From positions 1 through 34,824 of the forward strand of contig NZ_JAQTQD010000004.1 of the NCBI RefSeq assembly GCF_028712425.1: 34,824 nt of DNA, given 5' to 3'. The notes beneath the pieces were generated by a model. The model saw nothing but the letters and a program-made list of their open reading frames with translations. It was not told the origin of the DNA and made no database searches. Position 1 is the stretch's first letter, and every line of letters begins with the position of its first letter. Made by a program: the position numbers and the translations under genes. This DNA comes from Methanoregula sp. Its GTDB lineage: Archaea > Halobacteriota > Methanomicrobia > Methanomicrobiales > Methanospirillaceae. Shown one piece after another: positions 8,043-15,087 of this stretch.

Positions 8043-8413
8043 CGGTTTCATTCACGTGCCCATGCCCAGAAAAAACAGAGATCAGCCAACCGGGAGGTCC
8101 TATTTTGACATTTTTTCGGGGCAAATGTGCGTCCTGATGGGGGAAATACTCGCAATGAGGGCGTATTTTCAAAACAGTGTACTGTAATTCGTGAAAAAGT
8201 GCGATCCTCCAAAAGCCTGTTTTTCAAAATGGGCTCCGATTCGAAAAAGGAGCGATTTACAGGGAGATAGGTTTTTGGGAGTTGACGGTCGGAAAAGGTG
8301 CTCGAAAAAGAGGATCTTCGAGGAGGATACTGACTGGAACGATTCAAACGCGGGATGTTGACAACCATGGAAGAAAGGCGAAGTATTTTCACAACGGTAT
8401 CCCACTAAAGAGT

Positions 8414-9277
8414 ATGGCAGAGCTGGATCCATTTTTTCATAAAATAAATTCCTGGTCCTTTACAAAACACCGGGTCTGGAACCGCTGCCAGCGCCAGTAT
8501 TATTTTGAATACATTGCCCCGTACGTGAAGACGAGTCCGGTTGTTCCTCCGGAAAAAATCCGGTGGCTCAAGAATTTCACGTCAAAGTTTGTTGTCCAGG
8601 GCCAGCTCATCCACGATATAATCGACCAGCAGATCCAGCTCCATTGCGAAGAGCGGCCGATGAAACCGGAAGAGGCGATGAACGTGTTTGTGAAAAAAGT
8701 TGCAGCGTTCAAAACTATCTGTGGCGAGACCTTCACCGAGTACCACAACGGGGAAATAATTCCGGCTTCGTTCTTCGCTTCCATGGAAACAAATGGAATC
8801 ACCTGCCTGCATACATTCTTTGGCAAATGGCCGGAGTACGCGAAACGGGAATGCCTGCGTCACGAGGAGTTCGATCATTTCACCACCGGCACTGTAAGCG
8901 TAACGGTCAAGGTGGACTTTGTCGGGAAGATGCCGGACGGCACGCTCATCCTTACTGACTGGAAGACCGGGCGGGACGATGACGAGTACGAGTCGGAACT
9001 CCAGATGGCTGCGTACGTCCTCTGGGCACGCAATCATTATCTGAAAAGTACCGATGAGATCGCGACCGAGCTGGTCTTCCTGAAGACCGGGAATGTGAAG
9101 CCATGCTCGTTTTATCCGGAGGAATTGCTGGACAAAGAAGTATTGATCCAGGGGGAGTTTGCGGCGATGAATGCGTCGTACGAGTATGGGGATTTCCCGG
9201 CAAAGCCTTCGGCCCGGGAATGTTTGAGTTGTAAGTTTGCTGAGGTTTGTCCGGAATCTCTAACCGGGAGAGCATAA
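8414..9277 (+). CDS. RecB/Cas4-like PD-(D/E)XK nuclease with Fe-S cysteines
   Basis: A 287-residue protein of the PDDEXK_1/Cas4-AddB type. The N-terminal part has the Cys-Arg stretch NRCQRQYYFEYI (Cys25), and the C-terminus has CLSCKFAEVC (Cys270, 273, 279); together these four would bind a [4Fe-4S] cluster as in Cas4 and AddB. The nuclease core shows H (HDIIDQ, about 78), VDFVG, then LTDWKTG (the D and E/DxK motif) and QMAAYVLWA (motif IV). It probably cuts or end-processes DNA. It stands alone: no cas genes or helicase are nearby, so a CRISPR role is not supported by context. ATG at 8414 follows AAAGAGT; the frame stays open upstream, but that part is not protein-like. Confidence 0.85.
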   Translation: MAELDPFFHKINSWSFTKHRVWNRCQRQYYFEYIAPYVKTSPVVPPEKIRWLKNFTSKFVVQGQLIHDIIDQQIQLHCEERPMKPEEAMNVFVKKVAAFKTICGETFTEYHNGEIIPASFFASMETNGITCLHTFFGKWPEYAKRECLRHEEFDHFTTGTVSVTVKVDFVGKMPDGTLILTDWKTGRDDDEYESELQMAAYVLWARNHYLKSTDEIATELVFLKTGNVKPCSFYPEELLDKEVLIQGEFAAMNASYEYGDFPAKPSARECLSCKFAEVCPESLTGRA

Positions 9278-9397
9278 GATCAATACCGTGAGCCCTCTCT
9301 CACTTTCACGCCCCTCTCCTTTTCTTTATCTGCATTATAAAATACAGGAATATATTGAATCCGGCATACCACTGTCGGATTACTGGTGGTTTAAACG

Positions 9398-10222
9398 ATG
9401 GCAACGATTACTGTACTGGACCGGGACGTTGCGGTAATCTCCCGGAATAATGAGGACTATATCTGTATTACCGATATTGCATGATATAAGAACCCGGACG
9501 CTATGGATGATTTAATTCGCAGCTGGATCCGGAACCGCAATACGATCGAGTTTCTCGGCATCTGGGAGCAACTGAATAATCCGGATTTTAAACCCGTCGA
9601 ATTCGACGGGTTTAGAAAACTGGCCGGCCTCAACAGTTTTACCCTCACGCCCCGTCAGTGGATCGAGAAGACCCGTGCCCGGGGGATCGTCTCGAAACCT
9701 GGAAGATACGGCGGAACGTTCGCCCACAAGGATATTGCGTTCGAATTTGCATCATGGATCTCCGTTGAATTCAAACTGTATCTCATCAAGGAATTCCAGC
9801 GCCTCAAGGAGGATGAACGAAAACAACTCGGCTGGGACATCCGGCGCAACCTTGCGAAGATCAATTACCGGATCCACACAGATGCTGTGCGCGAAAACCT
9901 TATCCCGCCCGAACTGACCAAACCGCAGATCAATGCCATTTATGCATCGGAAGCCGATGTCCTCAACATGGCCCTGTTCGGCATGAGCGCCAAGGAATGG
10001 CGGGAGAAAAACTCAAAGAAGAACGGCAATATCCGGGATTATGCAGATATTTCACAGCTGGTCTGCCTCTCAAACCTTGAGAACCTCAACGCCCATTTCA
10101 TAGGCGATAATCTTACGCAACCGGACCGGCTGGAAAAACTCAATCGTATTGCCATCCACCAGATGACGCTGCTTTCGCAGGATTCCACGATCCGTATGAT
10201 CAGCGGGGACAGGGAGATCTAG
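9398..10222 (+). pseudogene. KilA-N domain gene with an in-frame TGA
   Basis: The gene starts at ATG 9398, after a good Shine-Dalgarno (GGTGGTTTAAACG). It reads 28 codons (ending in ICITDIA), then TGA at 9482-9484, and continues in the same frame YKNPDAMDDLIRSWIRNRNTIEF to the stop at 10222. The whole makes an intact KilA-N domain (DNA-binding, phage-derived family) of about 274 residues: TDIAxYKNP, IRNRNTIEFLGIWE, the GRYGGTFAHKDIAFEFASWI signature and the helix EFKLYLIKEFQRLKE. A single C-to-T change of CGA (Arg) would give the TGA. A start at ATG 9503 would make a 239-residue protein lacking the first strands, with no strong Shine-Dalgarno. Either recently inactivated or N-terminally shortened. 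Confidence 0.8.
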
Positions 10223-10394
10223 GTTGGGTGGCTGGTGAGTCCTGTCAAGGGCCGCTGCAAATGCAGCTTATTTAAGGTCGGGTACTTGTACCCGTATCCC
10301 TTATTTTTGGAAATTTTACAACTTCAAAGCGGTTTATTGAAATCAAAAAATTGAATAAATATGTATTTTAATACAATGAATAAATCAATATGAA

Positions 10395-10925
10395 ATGACA
10401 CTGCCTTTAAATTCGCTATGGCGGGTAACAATTTACTTTTGTTTTCTCATTATTTTTTTGGCTCTAGCAGTATCTCCGGCTTCTGCTGCGTGTTCACCTG
10501 GTTATCATGCCTGTCAGGGATGGTGCTATTCATGTTCATCGGGTATGATCCTTGGCTCGGACTGTAAATGTCATCAACCCTGTGGAAGCTCAAATCATTA
10601 CTGTACAAGTGGGACGTGTTGTCATGGTAATTGCATAAATTGCCCATCCGGATATATTCTCGGCACTGATTGTAAGTGCCATGAACCTTGTGGAGGGTCA
10701 GGAGACTATTGTACGTCCGGCTCCTGTTGTAATGATAGATGTTTGTCGTGCGATTCCGGGTATCCTGGGACGGATTGTAAATGCCACACCCAAATTTCAA
10801 ATTCAGAATACCGCACTCACAACATAACGAATGAAACCTCCTCAAATTTTGACGATGCAACTACGTATGGAAAAATAGGTGTTTTTCTCGCAAAAATTGT
10901 AAGAATTATTGTAAAAATTATCTGA
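10395..10925 (+). CDS. Secreted Cys-rich repeat protein
   Basis: A 176-residue protein with a signal peptide (about residues 1-32, ending VSPASA) followed by about 100 residues with very many cysteines, arranged as roughly three tandem units of the type GSDCKCHQPCGSSNHYC, TSGTCCHGNCINCPSGYILG, repeated as GTDCKCHEPCGGSGDYC and ending PGTDCKCH. The tail is Asn/Thr-rich, then hydrophobic (GVFLAKIVRIIVKII), perhaps a membrane anchor. The pattern suggests small disulfide-linked EGF/knottin-like modules outside the cell. No known family can be named. The upstream 170 nt are AT-rich with TATA-like sequences. It is AT-richer than the left part of the window. Confidence 0.75.
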   Translation: MTLPLNSLWRVTIYFCFLIIFLALAVSPASAACSPGYHACQGWCYSCSSGMILGSDCKCHQPCGSSNHYCTSGTCCHGNCINCPSGYILGTDCKCHEPCGGSGDYCTSGSCCNDRCLSCDSGYPGTDCKCHTQISNSEYRTHNITNETSSNFDDATTYGKIGVFLAKIVRIIVKII

Positions 10926-10940
10926 TTTTGATAAATGCCA

Positions 10941-11438
10941 TTAAGGTGACACGTTGCCAGCCATCCCAAATACAAACGCCGCGAGAACTGCAGCAAAAAT
11001 AAAGAGTACTGCAAGAGCTATTAGAGCAACAGGTAACCAGAACCACCCGCTTTTTCCAGAAAACGTCTCTTCTTTTTTGTTAATTTTATCGGCTGTTTGA
11101 TATGCCTCATACATCCCATAAATCCAGATTCCGAGAAGTATAAGGAACATAATAATTACCAAAATGGCCGCAAAAGGCTGAGTTGGAACCATTACCGAAA
11201 AAAGTGCTAATACAATATAAGACGCAAAAAAAGCTCCTAACAATTTCCATCCGTCAATGGTTTTTCCATTATACCATTGGCCCCACCCAGTAAAGAAAAA
11301 ACTTAGCACGATTGCCAGGAATGGGGATCTGATTTCCGTTGGAATCGGGGGTGGTTGAATTCTCACACCACACGCGGGACAAATCTCAGCGTTTTCAAAT
11401 TGAAGCTGTTTCCCACAAGTCGGGCAAAAATTTGGCAT
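10941..11438 (-). CDS. Zinc-ribbon membrane protein
   Basis: A 165-residue protein with an N-terminal zinc ribbon (CPTCGKQL, then CPACGVRI, residues 5-24), a proline linker (QPPPIPTE), and four membrane helices. The first membrane region (SPFLAIVLSFFFTGWGQWYNGKTIDGW) resembles TM2-type domains, where a G-G-x-HxFYxG-like turn joins two helices. The function of this architecture is unknown; it is common in archaea. It converges with the Cys-rich gene ending 15 nt away. Confidence 0.8.
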   Translation of the reverse strand: MPNFCPTCGKQLQFENAEICPACGVRIQPPPIPTEIRSPFLAIVLSFFFTGWGQWYNGKTIDGWKLLGAFFASYIVLALFSVMVPTQPFAAILVIIMFLILLGIWIYGMYEAYQTADKINKKEETFSGKSGWFWLPVALIALAVLFIFAAVLAAFVFGMAGNVSP

Positions 11439-11804
11439 AAATAATTCAGAGCTATGAATCGAAATAAATTCATTGGTTTTGTTTTTATAAAGAGACAGGG
11501 GGACTGATCAGTTTGGTCTCCGGTCGGGTTGACTACCTGTAACACATTGTGGGGATCTCCGGCGCTGGTTCTGTGCAACGATCGAGTGTGCGTTATTCCG
11601 CGAGGAGGCCCCGCTGTGCGTTCACCTGGTACGGGAAGGGACCGGGCAGATGATGAGGAACCCCCAAAGCACCCCTGCCTACCCCCCATCATGGTGGGGG
11701 GGAGGGTGCCGGGGATCCGGAGTGTAAAGGTTTCCGTGTTCCTGACAGAGAAACCTAATGTGCAGTAACATCATAGAATGATCTATCCGCAAGGAGGTCT
11801 CCCT
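11439..11804. other. Intergenic interval before hicAB
   Basis: No gene is supported. The stretch 11439-11500 is AT-rich and can hold the promoter of the zinc-ribbon gene (minus strand); 11520-11720 is GC-rich with C and G runs and holds one copy of the GC-rich repeat at 11681-11712. Confidence 0.5.
11681..11712. repeat. GC-rich inverted repeat, left of hicAB
   Basis: CCCCCCATCATGGTGGGGGG can fold back on itself and is followed by AGGGTGCCGG. The string ATCATGGTG(G)n-AGGGTGCCGG recurs at 12306-12329 on the other side of hicAB, in the same orientation. Confidence 0.7.
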
Positions 11805-11993
11805 CTGAAAGTCCGCGATATCATCAAATCGATCGAGGCTGGCGGATGGGATCTCGTTGCAACAAAGGGGAGTCATCGCCAGTTCAAACACCCGGAAAAA
11901 CCCGGAAGAATTACTATTGCCGGACACCTGAACGACGATGTAGCTCCCGGAACTTTGAACAGTATCTTTAAGCAGGCCGGGTTCAAGGAATGA
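11805..11993 (+). CDS. hicA: HicA toxin, type II toxin-antitoxin
   Basis: Small mRNA interferase (double-stranded RNA-binding fold) of a HicAB system, about 62 residues. The reading KVRDIIKSIEAGGWDLVATKGSHRQF, HPEKPGRITIAGH and the end TLNSIFKQAGF match HicA throughout, including the catalytic His in GSHRQF. A perfect GGAGGT (11793-11798) lies 6 nt before CTG at 11805, which aligns with the usual family start (M-K-V-R-D), so I place the start at CTG. ATG at 11778 would add nine residues and put the Shine-Dalgarno inside the gene. The hicB antitoxin follows 7 nt after the stop, so the two are one operon. Confidence 0.88.
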   Translation: MKVRDIIKSIEAGGWDLVATKGSHRQFKHPEKPGRITIAGHLNDDVAPGTLNSIFKQAGFKE

Positions 11994-12000
11994 TCATACC

Positions 12001-12219
12001 ATGCACAGATTCCTCATCGTAATAGAAAAAGCCGGAAAGAATTATTCAGCATATTCTCCGGATCTTCCGGGCTGCGTTGCTACAGGAAAAACCCGCGAAG
12101 AGACGGAAGAGCGGATGCATGAAGCCATCGAGATGCACATCCGCGGTCTTATTGAAGACGGGATGCCGGTACCGAAATCCCATTCGTCTGCAACATTTGT
12201 GGCAGTACAAGCGGAATAA
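12001..12219 (+). CDS. hicB: HicB antitoxin
   Basis: Antitoxin partner of HicA, 72 residues, with the partial RNase H-like fold typical of HicB: MHRFLIVIEKAGKNYSAY, then SPDLPGCVATGKTREETEERMHEAIEMHI and GLIEDGMPVPKS. It neutralises HicA by covering its active site. This short form lacks the C-terminal helix-turn-helix or ribbon-helix-helix domain found in longer HicB proteins, so self-repression may be weak or absent (inference). It lies 7 nt after hicA. Confidence 0.9.
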   Translation: MHRFLIVIEKAGKNYSAYSPDLPGCVATGKTREETEERMHEAIEMHIRGLIEDGMPVPKSHSSATFVAVQAE

Positions 12220-12305
12220 CGTTTTAACAAAAATTTTGTATACCTTTTTTCATTCTGAGTTTCTGCGATGTGATTGCTTCCCAAAGGACCCCCATCCCCC
12301 TCCCG

Positions 12306-12329
12306 ATCATGGTGGGGGGAGGGTGCCGG
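12306..12329. repeat. GC-rich repeat, right of hicAB
   Basis: ATCATGGTGGGGGG followed by AGGGTGCCGG, the same as at 11688-11712 apart from one G. The surrounding 12280-12400 is GC-rich with further short inverted runs (GGGGAGGGGTAG / CTACCCCTGCC). Together with the left copy it brackets hicAB. Confidence 0.7.
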
Positions 12330-12399
12330 CCCTTTGGAGCCGAGAGAAGGGGAGGGGTAGCTACCCCTGCCTGAGTACGAGGGGTGGGGACCCTCCTGT

Positions 12400-12624
12400 C
12401 CGGGCGGGCATGTGGAGATGGTCGAATCCGGGCTCTAACAGGGCTCCGTTTCCTCTCAAAATCAGGAAATTTGTGACAGTTTCACCAAAAAGTGTGAGTG
12501 TTTCGTGAATTTCTCTGTGGTCCCTGTCTATTTTACGACGGTGAAATGGTTCCGGAACACGAGACAATATGGGACAATTATGGCGAAGGATTGGGAAGGG
12601 GGGCAGGGGAACCAAGGGGGGGTG
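12400..12624. repeat. ~225-bp long direct repeat, copy A
   Basis: From CCGGGCGGGCATGTGGAGATG to a run of G. Nearly the same sequence is at 15600-15823, including CAGGGCTCCGTT, TTTCGTGAATTT, TGTCTATTTTACGACGGTG and AAATGGTTCCGGAACACG. No conserved reading frame is convincing in both copies. Each copy sits just downstream of a winged-helix regulator gene, so it belongs to the duplicated block. It may be a non-coding element or a decayed gene. Confidence 0.8.
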
Positions 12625-12645
12625 TTTGGGAACATGTCCCTACGA

Positions 12646-13449
12646 TTATATGGAATCAGAACTGTGGTCAGCAATTCCCGGTTGCATAATGTCACTCTTT
12701 GAGATCAGGTACTTTTCCAGGTAATTTCGTACTTCCGGGGATATTTCATATCTGGCTTTTTTTCCAACCTTTTCAAGAGATATTAGGCCTGCGTCATTGA
12801 GCCGTTTCGTATACCATGTGATCATTAATCCGGAGATTCCAAGTTTGTTTCCCAATTCTTTCCGGTTCAATTCAGGAGTTTTCATAAGCTGTGTCAGGAT
12901 CTGACAGTCTTTTTTATTCTGAATGAATTTCAGGATATTTTTTTCTGCATCAGAAAAATGATCGGAGTTTTCAAAATACCGGGCATGTCCTTCAGAAGCA
13001 AGGATGGAGACTTTGTTTTCGGTATGTAACATAATGAGATGATACCGGAGTGTGCCGGGCCTGATTCCGGTTTTCCGGGTTATGGCGTTGAAAAAAATGC
13101 CGGGATTTTCCCTGATACACTGATATATCTTCTCCCGCGTATCGTTTTGCAGGATATTTTTTCTCGCAATTTTCCGGTAGCCAAGATACAGATAGAATTT
13201 CGTGAACAGAAATAACTGGGTCATGAGCTCAAGGAGAGGCGAAACAGAAAGAGCAAGGGACAGGATAATGACCTGAAGGGGCAGTTCCCAGAAACTAACC
13301 TCCTTTGTTTCAAATGATATTCCGGGATTCATCCCGGGAGGGACCGGTGAAACGGTGTAGCCCCCTGTATTATCTGCATGAGATGGGACAACCAGTACGG
13401 CAATTAGGATAATTCCAATAAGAATTGATAAAATTCCTCGTGTATACAT
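12646..13449 (-). CDS. Membrane-anchored double winged-helix regulator, block 1
   Basis: A 267-residue protein: signal-like helix (about 4-25), a ~28-residue extracellular stretch (NTGGYTVSPVPPGMNPG), a long hydrophobic region (about 53-83, FWELPLQVIILSLALSV), then two cytoplasmic winged-helix domains. wHTH1 is about 103-160 (REKIYQCIRENPGIFFNAITRKTGIRPG with recognition helix TLRYHLIMLH), wHTH2 about 165-250 (NRKELGNKLGISGLMITWYTKRL). It is probably a one-component transcription regulator that senses something outside or in the membrane. Start is ATG 13449 (a TTG lies just before). It is 42 nt downstream of the secreted protein gene at 13492 on the same strand, so they likely form an operon under the 13984-14006 operator. 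Paralogue at 16149. Confidence 0.85.
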   Translation of the reverse strand: MYTRGILSILIGIILIAVLVVPSHADNTGGYTVSPVPPGMNPGISFETKEVSFWELPLQVIILSLALSVSPLLELMTQLFLFTKFYLYLGYRKIARKNILQNDTREKIYQCIRENPGIFFNAITRKTGIRPGTLRYHLIMLHTENKVSILASEGHARYFENSDHFSDAEKNILKFIQNKKDCQILTQLMKTPELNRKELGNKLGISGLMITWYTKRLNDAGLISLEKVGKKARYEISPEVRNYLEKYLISKSDIMQPGIADHSSDSI

Positions 13450-13491
13450 CAATAATAATTATTCCTGTTCTTATCAAAAAAAGGGTTGTGG

Positions 13492-13944
13492 TTAATACCC
13501 TGATGCTGAATACGAATACGTTTGTGTTCCGGCGATTGAACTGCCATACACTTTCGATGACCAGGTTCCGGAGGAAAGTCCTGTTGACCGATACACCATC
13601 AGGTGTATACGCCCGTCAATCACTCCATCAGCAGCATCATAATAGGGTCCAAGAATGGATATATCCGGGGTATAAAAGGTCAATGAGAGTGAGTTCGAAG
13701 GCTGCCCCCAGTTCAGATCAGAGATGAACGTTGTCGATCCGGATGGAACATATGTTGTATGCCAACGTGTCTGCCCCTGGGTCAGCGAATACGAAGTCAG
13801 CGACGAAAATGTCGCGAAGCGTTGAGTCGTATCAACCGTTGTGACGACATATCCGTCTTTTTCTTCAACAACCTTTGCCGATACTGCCGGTATGGCCAGT
13901 GCCAGACCAACGATAACCAATAACGGTAACCAGTGAACCTTCAT
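13492..13944 (-). CDS. Secreted beta-rich protein, block 1
   Basis: A 150-residue exported protein with a signal peptide (MKVHWLPLLVIVGLALAIPAVSA). The mature part is strand-rich: QGQTRWHTTYVPSGST, DLNWGQPSNSLSLTFYTPD, GPYYDAADGVIDGRIHLMV and GTWSSKVYG. This resembles pre-peptidase C-terminal (PPC)-like jelly-roll domains, which usually accompany secreted peptidases, but here the domain stands alone. The frame stays open to TTG at 13993, but ATG 13944 is preceded by GTGATACC (GTGAT Shine-Dalgarno) and begins the signal peptide. The operator at 13984 is 40 nt upstream, with a TATA-like TTATATC between. A paralogue with the same layout is at 16994. Confidence 0.82.
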   Translation of the reverse strand: MKVHWLPLLVIVGLALAIPAVSAKVVEEKDGYVVTTVDTTQRFATFSSLTSYSLTQGQTRWHTTYVPSGSTTFISDLNWGQPSNSLSLTFYTPDISILGPYYDAADGVIDGRIHLMVYRSTGLSSGTWSSKVYGSSIAGTQTYSYSASGY

Positions 13945-13983
13945 GGTATCACGGGTGAGCGTTACATGGCAGATATAATCCCT

Positions 13984-14006
13984 TTTGTCGGTCAAAACTT
14001 AACACG
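13984..14006 (-). promoter_or_regulatory. Operator 1 (block 1, leftward)
   Basis: On the minus strand this reads GTTAAGTTTTGACCGACAAA and is followed by a TATA-like TTATATC. It is 40 nt upstream of the ATG at 13944; block 2 has the same distance. It faces operator 2 as an inverted pair. It also contains an imperfect palindrome TTTTG-N5-CAAA. Confidence 0.8.
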
Positions 14007-14018
14007 TTATTTGAAAGG

Positions 14019-14040
14019 TTAAGTTTTGTACGACAAATCG
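14019..14040 (+). promoter_or_regulatory. Operator 2 (block 1, rightward, before the short unit)
   Basis: TTAAGTTTTGTACGACAAA then TCG and the TATA-like TTAATAAA. It differs from the consensus by one dinucleotide (GTAC for GACC). The conserved 20-codon ORF starts 67 nt downstream, the same distance as in block 2. Confidence 0.8.
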
Positions 14041-14060
14041 TTAATAAAAAGATGAAAAAT

Positions 14061-14200
14061 GTGGAAAGGCGGCCATCGTCCAGATGCCCGCCAATCCGGA
14101 GAGATCATGGTATCACATCCCTTCCTTCTCCGGATTGAATTTTTCAGATTCTTTCATTGCAGCGGATAAGAAACCGGGTTTCCTGTTTGCATGCGTATGG
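14061..14200 (+). ncRNA. Conserved double-hairpin short transcript, block 1 (candidate)
   Basis: Expected to start about 20-25 nt after the TATA-like box. Hairpin A pairs GGCGG (14068-14072) with CCGCC (14088-14092). Hairpin B pairs AATCCGGAGA (14093-14102) with TCTCCGGATT (14127-14136), ten perfect base pairs, and follows A without a gap. The loop of B (14103-14126) holds CATGGTATCAC. The block 2 copy keeps both stems with consistent base changes. The 3' end is not defined. It may be a separate small RNA or the first part of a longer leader that reads on into the gene at 14419. Confidence 0.5.
14107..14169 (+). CDS. Conserved 20-codon ORF inside hairpin B, block 1
   Basis: ATG at 14107 to TAA at 14167-14169 encodes MVSHPFLLRIEFFRFFHCSG. 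The block 2 copy has the same length and 16 of 20 identical residues (pattern MVSHPF.LR..FF.FFHCSG), with several silent third-base changes (CCC/CCT, TTC/TTT, AGC/AGT). GGAGA lies 4 nt before the ATG but is inside the 5' arm of hairpin B, so translation would depend on opening the stem. It could be a leader peptide or a side effect of RNA-structure conservation. No function is known. Confidence 0.4.
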   Translation: MVSHPFLLRIEFFRFFHCSG

Positions 14201-14204
14201 ATAT

Positions 14205-14227
14205 GTTAACTTTTGACCGACAAATCG
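14205..14227 (+). promoter_or_regulatory. Operator 3 (block 1, before 14419)
   Basis: GTTAACTTTTGACCGACAAA then TCG and TATTTAAG as TATA-like box. One base differs from consensus (C for G in TTAAG). The start codon of the secreted protein gene is 192 nt downstream. Confidence 0.85.
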
Positions 14228-14256
14228 TATTTAAGAGCAAATATATCTCCTGTTGT

Positions 14257-14418
14257 GGACGACCGGAGGTCGTTCCGATAAAAGAGAACGGGCCCCCCCC
14301 AAATCGAAGCGCGGCTGGACCCGGATCTGCCCGACGGTACGTGAAGAGTGGCTTCTGATTTTCCGAAGATAATCTTCAGTGTCGGTGAGCGGAGCTTAAA
14401 AAATGGAGTTGAAGAAAA
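14257..14418 (+). promoter_or_regulatory. Structured 5' leader 1
   Basis: Untranslated leader of the gene at 14419. It begins with the hairpin GGACGACC-GGA-GGTCGTTCC, then a GC-rich part with CGGGC pairing to GCCCG, then GAAG..CTTCTGATT followed by a second GAAGAT/ATCTTC stem, and the conserved GGTGAGCGGAGC near the 3' end. The same order of elements is in leaders 3, 4 and 5; leader 2 keeps only the first hairpin and parts of the 3' end. Confidence 0.7.
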
Positions 14419-15087
14419 ATGAACACATCTAAAACATGGGTCGCCCTGCTTGCACTTTTGCTGGCGGCGATGGCGATGGTACCTCTAGTGAGTGCAGCGG
14501 ACACATCGGATTCCCAAATGTCCTCCGATTCCGCCCGATTTATGAATTGGGCATATCAAAATGAAGGAAAAGTTGTTACTGCTGCACAATGTCTTGAAAT
14601 AAGTGCCCCGGGATATTGGGCGAATCTTTCTGTGGAAAAGAAAAAAGCCTATTCTGAAATAACGGTAGAGATTCCCAATTTCCATTCACAAAAACTGAGT
14701 GATGGCCCGGTTTCTGCAACAGCACAGCCCGTGAGCAGAACCTCAGGAATCCGGAGTATGATCGTGTACATAGCAACTGCGAACAGTGCTACATCAGCAG
14801 TTCCCGGGGCAATTAACTACTGGGCCAGTACATCAAACACGCCCACCGCATTCCCGGTTACTAATATTATTGCGCAGCTGTGCAGGTGGGATGGATCTCA
14901 ATGGGTTATTGCAGATCAGGGAACAGTAACCGATTATTACACAACATTTTCTGAAGTCTGGAAAAACAAGCTGTTGCCCTCTTCTGGACAATACAAAACG
15001 TACTCTCAGCACTATGGTGATTTTCCGCCAAACGCAGAACCATCCGTATACTACATTACCCGGTGGTCGAATCAGGTAACATACTAA
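14419..15087 (+). CDS. Secreted protein of unknown function, cassette 1
   Basis: A 222-residue exported protein. The signal peptide (MNTSKTWVALLALLLAAMAM then VPLVSA) is almost the same as those of four other genes in the window, while the mature part is unrelated to them. The mature protein has an N-terminal helical stretch (SARFMNWAYQNEGKVVTAAQCLE), then a beta-rich domain (SGIRSMIVYIATAN, INYWAST, AQLCRWDGSQWVIADQGTV) ending YYITRWSNQVTY. No family is recognised and no catalytic motif is visible. It is under operator 3 with a 160-nt structured leader. Its stop overlaps the end of the convergent TPR gene by 4 nt. Confidence 0.75.
   Translation: MNTSKTWVALLALLLAAMAMVPLVSAADTSDSQMSSDSARFMNWAYQNEGKVVTAAQCLEISAPGYWANLSVEKKKAYSEITVEIPNFHSQKLSDGPVSATAQPVSRTSGIRSMIVYIATANSATSAVPGAINYWASTSNTPTAFPVTNIIAQLCRWDGSQWVIADQGTVTDYYTTFSEVWKNKLLPSSGQYKTYSQHYGDFPPNAEPSVYYITRWSNQVTY

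Larger units (their letters stand above)
7685..8413. other. Gene-poor interval
   Basis: No convincing gene is seen in these ~730 bases. Short open readings here lack protein-like composition or Shine-Dalgarno motifs. What can be supported is a hairpin followed by six T (7904-7923) and one degenerate copy of a double-hairpin repeat (7991-8042). The stretch 8090-8340 is AT-rich with many AAAA/TTTT runs. An open frame extends upstream of the nuclease start at 8414 but its residues look non-coding. Confidence 0.6.

Noticed and set aside
8282-8413. N-terminal extension of the nuclease
   Set aside because: Basic, low-complexity residues in an AT-rich spacer; the conserved nuclease part begins just after 8414.
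9482-9484. TGA read as selenocysteine
   Set aside because: The KilA-N family has no Cys/Sec at this place, and no archaeal SECIS-like hairpin was noticed nearby; a point mutation is simpler.
12290-12400. rRNA or tRNA fragment
   Set aside because: The GC-rich runs do not form a cloverleaf or contain conserved tRNA/rRNA motifs.
13945-13995. Longer start (TTG) for the secreted protein genes
   Set aside because: The extension would encode the operator and TATA region; the signal peptide and GTGAT ribosome-binding site support ATG 13944 and 17449.
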